A stretch of 64,000 nucleotides of DNA from Stutzerimonas decontaminans (GTDB lineage: Bacteria; Pseudomonadota; Gammaproteobacteria; Pseudomonadales; Pseudomonadaceae): positions 434,001-498,000 of the forward strand of contig NZ_CP007509.1 in the NCBI RefSeq assembly GCF_000661915.1, read 5' to 3'. Below, piece by piece: positions 57,033-64,000 of the stretch. The translations under genes and the position numbers were made by a program. Positions within the stretch are counted from its first letter, which is position 1. Each line of letters begins with the position of its first letter. The notes beneath the pieces were generated by a model. It made no database searches. It was not told the origin of the DNA and saw nothing but the letters and a program-made list of their open reading frames with translations.

Positions 57033-58010
57033 ATGGACAACACTCAACCGATCATCGTCAAGCGGGTCAAGAAGGTCGCGGGCGGCCACCATGGTGGCGC
57101 TTGGAAGATCGCCTTCGCCGACTTCGCCACCGCGATGATGGCGTTCTTCCTGGTGATGTGGCTGATGAGCTCAGCCACACCAGAACAGAAGAAACTCATT
57201 TCCGGCTATTTCCAGGATCCGATCGGCTTCACCGAGAGTGCCAGTCCGCATGTGATCGATCTGGGCGGTACGCCGACGCCGTCGCCGGACCGCACGCTGA
57301 ATCCGGAGCTGGAGCCGGCCCAGAGCGAAGCGCAGATCGACAGCAGTCAGGTGGAAACCTTCGCCGAGCAGCTGGAGCGCGAGCGCCTCGAGCTGCTGCT
57401 GCAGGAGCTGCAGAACAAGGTTGACGAGAATCCCGAGTTGCAGAAGTTCAAGGACCAGATCCTCTTCGAGATCACTCAGGATGGTCTGCGCATCCAGATC
57501 ATGGATGCCGAGAATCGGCCGATGTTCGCCCTTGGCAGCGCCCAATTGCAGCCGTACTTCGAGGACATCCTGCTGGCGCTGGTCGACACCATCGCTGCGG
57601 TGCCGAACAAGATCAGTATCAGCGGCCACACCGATGCCAAACCGTATTCGGGGCGCGGTGATTTCGGTAACTGGGAGCTTTCATCGGGCCGTGCCAACGC
57701 CGCGCGCCGCACGCTGGTAACCGGTGGCTATCCGGAAGAGCAGATCGCACGGGTGGTTGGTTACGCCTCGTCGGCGCTGTTCGACCGCAACGACCCGTTC
57801 AACCCGGTCAACCGCCGCATCGACATCCTGGTGCTGACCAAAAAAGCGCAGCGCTCCATCGAAGGCGAACAGTCTGACGCAGCGGAGGCGCCGCCGGCCG
57901 AGAGTGCCGCACCTGCCGTGCAGGAGCCGCTGCAGGCACCCCAGTTACGTGAGCGGCTGAACATCTTCGAGGATGGCGTGCTGCAGTTCAGTCAGCCCGA
58001 CGCTCGCTGA
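57033..58010 (+). CDS. motB: Flagellar stator protein MotB
   Basis: The 325-residue protein has one transmembrane helix (about 27-48, FADFATAMMAFFLVMWLM) holding the proton-binding Asp30, then a plug/linker and a C-terminal OmpA-like peptidoglycan-binding domain (about 150-275) with KISISGHTDAKPY and NRRIDILVL. It anchors the stator to the cell wall. The last 50 residues are Ala/Glu/Pro-rich. Its 3' end faces rsgA, only 9 bp apart, without an obvious terminator. Confidence 0.95.
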   Translation: MDNTQPIIVKRVKKVAGGHHGGAWKIAFADFATAMMAFFLVMWLMSSATPEQKKLISGYFQDPIGFTESASPHVIDLGGTPTPSPDRTLNPELEPAQSEAQIDSSQVETFAEQLERERLELLLQELQNKVDENPELQKFKDQILFEITQDGLRIQIMDAENRPMFALGSAQLQPYFEDILLALVDTIAAVPNKISISGHTDAKPYSGRGDFGNWELSSGRANAARRTLVTGGYPEEQIARVVGYASSALFDRNDPFNPVNRRIDILVLTKKAQRSIEGEQSDAAEAPPAESAAPAVQEPLQAPQLRERLNIFEDGVLQFSQPDAR

Positions 58011-58019
58011 GCGCCGGAC

Positions 58020-59051
58020 TCAGTAGTCTGGGTCGGGCAGGCTGCTCAGGATGTGCCGGTAACTGCTCATGCGTTGCGGCTGGATGTGCCCGTCTTCCAG
58101 CGCCTTGAGCAGGGCGCAACCGGGTTCGCGATCGTGCTTGCAGTCGCGGAAGCGGCAACGCCCTAGCAGATCCTGGAATTCGATGAAGCCCGCTTCCACG
58201 TCGGCGCGACTGACATGGCCGAGGCCGAATTCGCGGATGCCGGGGGAGTCGATCAGCTCGCCGCCGCCGGGGAAGTGGAACAGGCGCGCGGTGGTGGTGG
58301 TATGGGTGCCCTTGCCGGTCATTTCCGATAGCGCACCGACCCGCGTGTCGACGCCCGGCAGCAGACTGTTGACCAGCGAAGACTTGCCCACCCCAGACTG
58401 CCCGACGAAGACGCTGACGTGCCCGTCGAGGCGCGCCTTGAGTGCGCCCATGCCGCCACCACCATGGGCCGAGACTTCCAGCAGCGGGTAGTTCAGCTGC
58501 CGATAGACCTCCAGCAGGCGATTCAGCGCGGCCTCGTTCTGTTCGTCGATCAGGTCGACCTTGTTCAATAGCAGCAACGGCGTGATGCCGGCATGCTCGG
58601 CGGCGACCAGATAGCGGTCGATCAGATTGGCGTGTGGCTCGGGTAGCGGCGCGAAGACGATGACGATCAGATCGACGTTCGCCGCGACTGGCTTGAGTTG
58701 GCCGCGGGTGTCCGGGCGGCAGAGTTCCGAACTCCGCGGCAGCTGCGCGACGATGACGCCAATCCCCTGGTTGCCAGGGCGCCAGACCACGCGATCACCA
58801 GTGACCAGCGCCGGCAGGTTGGCACGCAGGTGGCAGCGGAAAACCTGCCCGCTCTGTTCGCCTTCCAGTGCCTCGACCTCGACCTGCACGCCAAAATGCG
58901 CGATCACCAGTCCGGTCTGTTCCGGGCCGAGATCGCCGCCCTCGAGCTCTTCGAGGGCGCGGTTTTCACGGCGGGCAGCACGGGCAGCGCGTTCTTCCTG
59001 GATCTTCTCGATGCGCCAGTTCTGCCGGCGGTTGAGTTGGCGTTTGGCCAT
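58020..59051 (-). CDS. rsgA: Small ribosomal subunit biogenesis GTPase RsgA
   Basis: The 343-residue circularly permuted GTPase matures the 30S subunit. An N-terminal basic region and OB fold (about 1-115) precede the GTPase motifs in permuted order: NKVDL (G4), SAHGG (G5), [10 protein letters not shown] (G1), GKGTHTTT (G2) and DSPGIREFG (G3). The C-terminal zinc knuckle is [14 protein letters not shown]. Full length. Start ATG 59051. It is divergent from the methyltransferase gene and orn, the PA4952-PA4951 order. Confidence 0.95.
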   Translation of the reverse strand: MAKRQLNRRQNWRIEKIQEERAARAARRENRALEELEGGDLGPEQTGLVIAHFGVQVEVEALEGEQSGQVFRCHLRANLPALVTGDRVVWRPGNQGIGVIVAQLPRSSELCRPDTRGQLKPVAANVDLIVIVFAPLPEPHANLIDRYLVAAEHAGITPLLLLNKVDLIDEQNEAALNRLLEVYRQLNYPLLEVSAHGGGGMGALKARLDGHVSVFVGQSGVGKSSLVNSLLPGVDTRVGALSEMTGKGTHTTTTARLFHFPGGGELIDSPGIREFGLGHVSRADVEAGFIEFQDLLGRCRFRDCKHDREPGCALLKALEDGHIQPQRMSSYRHILSSLPDPDY

Positions 59052-59171
59052 GAATTCGGTTGTCTCTGAGGTTGGTGAGCGAGTCTAGCACGCTGCAACC
59101 TGACGGCTTCCGCCTGTGGCGTCGAAGCGGGGGGGTTAGACTGGTACCCCGCTACCTGTCGATTGCCGGTC

Positions 59172-60549
<1,378 letters not shown>

Positions 60550-60623
60550 AAGGCGGCGTTAACGCCTGACGCGCTTGCGGATCGGCCGGTGGATCACGCT
60601 TCACCGATTCTTCCGGCCGAGGC

Positions 60624-60651
60624 GGGTGGATGTAAAAAGCGACATCCACCC
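60624..60651. repeat. REP-like palindrome between orn and the NAD(P)-binding gene
   Basis: GGGTGGATGT (60624-60633) and ACATCCACCC (60642-60651) are exact inverse complements around AAAAAGCG. The sequence resembles the short dispersed palindromes (GTAGGGTGGAT type) that I remember from Pseudomonas genomes. One copy was noticed in this window. It lies in the 184-bp space between convergent genes and may also stop transcription. Confidence 0.5.
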
Positions 60652-60733
60652 TACGTCACTGATGAGCAGCGCAAGGACGGCACCGTAGCGTCGCTCATCC
60701 TGCGGTCAAACGGCGCCTGCCGGGCGCCGCAAG

Positions 60734-61375
60734 TCATTTCCCCAGCTTGCGCAACTCGTCCGATTCGACGATACGCACCCCGTCGCCTTCTTCCAGCGCC
60801 AGCCGCCACAGCGCCCGGGCCAGGGTGCAGGTTTCGATGCCGTGGTATTTGCCCGGCAGCAACTGCGACAGCGGCGCCGCGATGCGCTCGCTCAGCCGCG
60901 GCTCCAGGCGCGGCCCGATCAGCTGCGAGGGGCGGGCGATGGTCAGCTGCGGCCAGTCCTGCTGCTGCAGTGCCGCTTCCATCTCGCCTTTGACCTTGAG
61001 GTAGAAGATCGAGCTGTCCGGATTGGCCCCCAGCGAGCTGATCACCAGCAGGTGGCGGGCGCCCATCTCCTTCGCCCGGCGGGCGAATGCCAATACCAGG
61101 TCGTGGTCGATGGCGCGGAACGCTTCCTGGCCACCGGCCTGCTTGAGCGTGCTGCCCAGGCAGCAGAAGGCCGTGTCGATCTCGCCGCTCAGCGTTGGCA
61201 GCAACGTCAGCAGCTCTCCGACCGGGTTTTCCAGGCGCTGATGGGCCGCCAGCGGTCTGCGCGTGGGTGCCAGCACGCGCTCTACGGTGGGCTCGTTGAG
61301 TAGTCGATCGAGCAGGTGCTCGCCAGTGAGTCCGGTGGCGCCAGCAAGCAAAATGCGCTGGGGCGTCAAATACAT
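60734..61375 (-). CDS. NAD(P)-binding SDR-like protein (atypical, NmrA/HTATIP2-like)
   Basis: The 213-residue protein has the Rossmann motif [19 protein letters not shown], then [21 protein letters not shown] and [29 protein letters not shown], with the S..YxxxK-type arrangement (Tyr-Leu-Lys) of atypical SDRs related to HTATIP2/YwnB. It probably binds NADPH; a substrate is not known. ATG 61375 is used; the frame upstream to 61507 has no resemblance. It follows the MORN-peptidase gene by 19 bp, so both are likely in one transcript. Confidence 0.78.
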   Translation of the reverse strand: MYLTPQRILLAGATGLTGEHLLDRLLNEPTVERVLAPTRRPLAAHQRLENPVGELLTLLPTLSGEIDTAFCCLGSTLKQAGGQEAFRAIDHDLVLAFARRAKEMGARHLLVISSLGANPDSSIFYLKVKGEMEAALQQQDWPQLTIARPSQLIGPRLEPRLSERIAAPLSQLLPGKYHGIETCTLARALWRLALEEGDGVRIVESDELRKLGK

Positions 61376-61394
61376 GGTCTTGCTCCTGTGGCGA

Positions 61395-63068
61395 TCATTG
61401 GGTGGCACGCTGCTGCCGCAGCTCCTGCCAGCGTTGGACGACCGGTTCCGGTGCCCACAATTGCGGTTCCGATGCCTGATAGTCGTCGGCCTGCTCGCGT
61501 TCGGCAACCTTTGCTGCGGCCAGCGTGAAGGCCTGCACGATATCGTCGGTTTCCTGCAGCGCTTCGGCGAACAGCGCGCGGCCGAAGTAGGTGAAATCGC
61601 TTTGCTCGGAGCAGCCGAAGGACACGCGATCAGCGCGCGCAGCGGTCATGATCAGCGTGTGCTCGTTTTTCAGCGGTTCAATGAAACCGCCGGAATAGCA
61701 GGCAGAGACCACCAGCACGGTTTTGCGCCCGGCGAGCGGTGCAAGCAGTTGCGCGAGGTCGGCCGCGGATAGGTCGTCCAGCGAAAGGCGCGGTTGGTTC
61801 AGCACCAGCTCGTGCTCGGCCGAACCGTGGCTGGTGAAGTAGAGAAAGATCAGATCCTCCTCGCCGCTGCGTTCGGCAAGCGCGCGAACTGCCCGTGTCA
61901 GGTTTTCCCGGGTCGCCAGCGGGCGGTCGGCCAGATGGTCACGATGGTTGATCAGGCTGAGCTGGCCGTGAGCGGCGTAACGCTCGGCGAGTAGTCGCTG
62001 CACGTAGTTGGCCTCGCGCATGAACACGCTCTGGCGGCCGTCGCCGGCAACCGTAAGCGTGTAAAGCTCCTGGGCTGAGCTGGAGGGCGGAAGTGTTTCG
62101 ATGGCGTTCTCGAGCAGAGTGCCCTGGTCAAGCAGGGCGATTTCGAGCGGGTCCGGCAGGGCGCGCCCTTGCTCGTCGCGCACGCGTCTGTCGTTGCGCC
62201 AGATACCGCGAAGCGTGGTGCCGTCAGTCTGGGTCAGTACGCCATCACCGTCGAAATGTCCGTGGCGGAAACCACCGGTATAGAAGCTGCCATCGACGCG
62301 ATCAAGGCGGCCCTGACCGTGGTAGCGCCAGCTGCGGAACTGACCGCTGTAACGGCTCCCGTCGTCAGCGACATGCGTGCCGGTGCCGCTCAGTTCGCCG
62401 TGGACGAAGGTGCCGCTCCAGACGTTGCCCTCGCTGTCTTCGTAGCGGCCCTGGCCATGGAACTGGTCGTTCTCGAACTGTCCGCTGTAACGCTCGCCCT
62501 GGGTTGTCACGAAGCTGCCTTCGCCATTTAGGCTGCCGGCGCTGAAATCGCCGCTGAGCTGGCCATCGGCATCGTTGCGTGTGCCGGGACCATCCGGCTG
62601 GCCTTTGCGGAACTGGCCGTGATGACTGAAGCCGTCGGCATATTCCAGGCTGCCCTGGCCATGGTAGAGGTTGTCGCGGAACTCGCCTTCATAGACGGTG
62701 CCGTCCTGGCTGAAACGGCCATGGCCGTGCATGCGGCCATCTTGGAATTCGCCTTCGTAGACGCCGCCCTCGGCATAGCTGAAGCGGCCGAGGCCGTCGA
62801 ACAGGCCGTGCCTGAACTCGCCCTCGTAGCGATCGCCGGTCGCGCTGTGCCAGGTGCCCAGACCGTGCCATTGGCCGTCCTTGAACTGGCCGAGGTAATA
62901 GCTGCCGTTGGGATAATCGATGCGACCGCTGCCCTGCAGCAGGCCGTCGACGATCTCGCCGCGATAGCGGCCGCCGTCTGGCAGTACCGCGTTGGCGGGC
63001 GTCAGAGGTTCGCCTTCACCGCAGGCGGTGAGCAGGCCGATCAGAACGAAGGGAAGAAAACGCAGCAT
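61395..63068 (-). CDS. MORN-repeat lipoprotein with C13 (legumain-like) cysteine peptidase domain
   Basis: The 557-residue protein begins with a lipoprotein signal, VLIGLLTAC (Cys16). About eleven MORN-type repeats of some 23 residues fill residues 35-295 ([32 protein letters not shown] and similar). Residues about 325-545 form a clan CD peptidase: [16 protein letters not shown] has catalytic His414 and [16 protein letters not shown] has Cys457, the legumain/caspase pattern. The protein should sit in the envelope. MORN sheets often bind membranes or proteins, and the combination suggests a tethered protease. The target is unknown. Confidence 0.85.
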   Translation of the reverse strand: MLRFLPFVLIGLLTACGEGEPLTPANAVLPDGGRYRGEIVDGLLQGSGRIDYPNGSYYLGQFKDGQWHGLGTWHSATGDRYEGEFRHGLFDGLGRFSYAEGGVYEGEFQDGRMHGHGRFSQDGTVYEGEFRDNLYHGQGSLEYADGFSHHGQFRKGQPDGPGTRNDADGQLSGDFSAGSLNGEGSFVTTQGERYSGQFENDQFHGQGRYEDSEGNVWSGTFVHGELSGTGTHVADDGSRYSGQFRSWRYHGQGRLDRVDGSFYTGGFRHGHFDGDGVLTQTDGTTLRGIWRNDRRVRDEQGRALPDPLEIALLDQGTLLENAIETLPPSSSAQELYTLTVAGDGRQSVFMREANYVQRLLAERYAAHGQLSLINHRDHLADRPLATRENLTRAVRALAERSGEEDLIFLYFTSHGSAEHELVLNQPRLSLDDLSAADLAQLLAPLAGRKTVLVVSACYSGGFIEPLKNEHTLIMTAARADRVSFGCSEQSDFTYFGRALFAEALQETDDIVQAFTLAAAKVAEREQADDYQASEPQLWAPEPVVQRWQELRQQRATQ

Positions 63069-63145
63069 GCGGACATCCGCTCAGGCGAGACGACCGCAGT
63101 ATGCCGCAAACCCGGCGGGCTGCGACAACTGCGCAGGTGCGGTGG

Positions 63146-63601
63146 TCAGAGGATGCACAGGGCCAGGGTTTCGGCGATGTAGGCCGGTTTCTCCGAGCCT
63201 TCGATCTCCATCACCGCGCGCGCCTTGAGCAGCCATTGACCTGGGTTCTTCTCGTAGGCGTCGATCAGTGTCAGCCCCAGGCGCACCCGCGAGCCCACGC
63301 GTACCGGCTGGATGAAGCGCAGGCTGTCCAGGCCGTAGTTGACGCCCATTCGGGTCCCTTCCGGCACCACCAGCAGGTCGCCGGAGAGCATCGGTAGCAG
63401 CGATAGCGAAAGAAAGCCATGGGCGATGGTGCCGCCGAAGGGCGTCTGCGCGGCTTTGTCGGCATCGATGTGGATGAACTGGTGATCGCCGGTGCAGTCG
63501 GCGAACTGGTTGACCCGCTCCTGGTCGATGGTCAGCCAATCGGAATGGCCTAGTTCCTTGCCGATGTAATTCTTGAGTTGGGCGACGGATACCTGTGGCA
63601 T
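63146..63601 (-). CDS. MaoC-family (R)-specific enoyl-CoA hydratase-like protein
   Basis: The 151-residue hot-dog-fold protein has the hydratase-2 motif FADCTGDHQFIHIDADKAAQTPFGGTIAHGFLSLSL with the catalytic Asp and His. It hydrates trans-2-enoyl-CoA to (R)-3-hydroxyacyl-CoA, linking fatty acid turnover to polyhydroxyalkanoate or other acyl pools; actual substrate length is not deducible. Full length for single-domain MaoC proteins. It is divergent from the CidA-like gene. Confidence 0.88.
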   Translation of the reverse strand: MPQVSVAQLKNYIGKELGHSDWLTIDQERVNQFADCTGDHQFIHIDADKAAQTPFGGTIAHGFLSLSLLPMLSGDLLVVPEGTRMGVNYGLDSLRFIQPVRVGSRVRLGLTLIDAYEKNPGQWLLKARAVMEIEGSEKPAYIAETLALCIL

Positions 63602-63800
63602 GTGTCCTCCTGATTGTTCTTGTATTGCTGCAGCGATGTGCAGTTGGATTGAGAGGGACGGCGTCGGGCCCGAGGCGATCGGAGGGCTGTGGCGCCGTTT
63701 ACCGGTCTAGATCAGCACGAGCAGGGATGCCGGCAAACCAGCATCGGCACCGCGAATGACCCGCCATAGCGCAGCGCGGGCGCCTAGTGGCGTTGGCCCT

Positions 63801-63806
63801 TATACT
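63801..63806 (+). promoter_or_regulatory. Candidate -10 element of the CidA/LrgA gene
   Basis: TATACT at 63801-63806 matches five of six positions of the -10 consensus and lies 24 bp before the ATG at 63831; no good -35 was seen. Confidence 0.3.
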
Positions 63807-63830
63807 GTCGCAATTTTCCAGGAGACTCCC

Positions 63831-64000
63831 ATGCTGCTCAGAGGTCTGACCTGGCTGGTCGCGTTCCAGTTGCTCGGCACCGTGCTCAACGTGCTGTTCC
63901 TGCCCATGCTGCCGGGCCCGATCATTGGCCTGGTGCTGCTGTTTGCCGGCCTGCTGGCGCGCGGCCGCGCCAGCGAATCGCTGCAGCTGGCCGCCAGCAG
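63831..64000 (+). CDS. CidA/LrgA family membrane protein, N-terminal part (cut by window end)
   Basis: The first 56 codons read MLLRGLTWLVAFQLLGTVLN, then VLFLPMLPGPIIGLVLLFAGLL, which match the first two membrane helices and the PGPIIGL motif of CidA/LrgA holin-like proteins. These are paired with LrgB and affect autolysis, or export of small organic acids. CAGGAG ends 8 bases before ATG 63831. The remainder is outside the window. Confidence 0.85.
   Translation, partial: MLLRGLTWLVAFQLLGTVLNVLFLPMLPGPIIGLVLLFAGLLARGRASESLQLAAS

Overview
The window reads as chromosomal core DNA of a gamma-proteobacterium of the Pseudomonas / Pseudomonas stutzeri (Stutzerimonas) type. The base composition is GC-rich, the proteins closely match remembered Pseudomonas aeruginosa sequences (WaaP, FimX, RhdA, CpdA, DnpA), and the gene order largely follows PAO1 from about PA5014 (glnE) to about PA4951 (orn). 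The species call is inference; no search was run. No CRISPR array, tRNA, rRNA, insertion sequence or prophage was seen.

Layout. (1) 1-2539: 3' part of glnE, then ilvE. (2) 2618-24936: the lipopolysaccharide core locus. It holds the heptosyltransferases waaF and waaC, the glucosyltransferase waaG, the heptose kinase waaP, an extra GT9-like gene, three more kinase-like genes (one with two kinase domains), a carbamoyltransferase and a WapH-like glycosyltransferase. Next comes an A+T-richer variable segment (about 13.4-19.3 kb) with two GT-B/capsule-type genes, the O-antigen ligase waaL, a GT32 glycosyltransferase and two kinase-like genes on the opposite strand. The locus ends with msbA, mig-14, dnpA and hldE. 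(3) 25006-28358: minus-strand group of a conserved unknown, an aldo/keto reductase, an FAD oxidoreductase and an SMR transporter. (4) 28477-34431: waaA, tolC, and thiC behind a TPP riboswitch, then a DUF3298-like lipoprotein. (5) 34646-44135: nudF, a DUF1249 gene, cpdA, yqiA, then parE - phytase-like - retropepsin-like - parC in overlapping order, and a PqiC-like lipoprotein. (6) 44161-48441: an intrinsic terminator, an 11-copy hexanucleotide repeat, a membrane protein gene, serB, and an isopropanol-type alcohol dehydrogenase. (7) 48586-56006: minus-strand run fimX, a PilZ-like gene, psd, rhdA and an HDOD gene, with motA-motB divergent from it. (8) 58020-64000: rsgA, a membrane methyltransferase, orn, an NAD(P)-binding protein, a MORN-repeat / C13-peptidase lipoprotein, a MaoC dehydratase and the start of a CidA/LrgA gene.

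How it works together. Kdo transfer (waaA), ADP-heptose synthesis (hldE), heptose addition, phosphorylation and carbamoylation, outer-core assembly, O-antigen ligation (waaL) and lipid A-core flipping (msbA) are all encoded in one 27 kb stretch. The most unusual aspect is the kinase count: six genes carry seven WaaP/InaA-like domains, and two of these lack the catalytic aspartate in the position where it is expected. A short decayed stretch (16954-17066) and the low-GC segment suggest that the outer-core part has been replaced by transfer. The second half is mostly housekeeping plus surface motility (fimX, motAB). Points of interest there are a candidate sigma-28 promoter before motA, the hexamer tract, and the MORN-protease lipoprotein.
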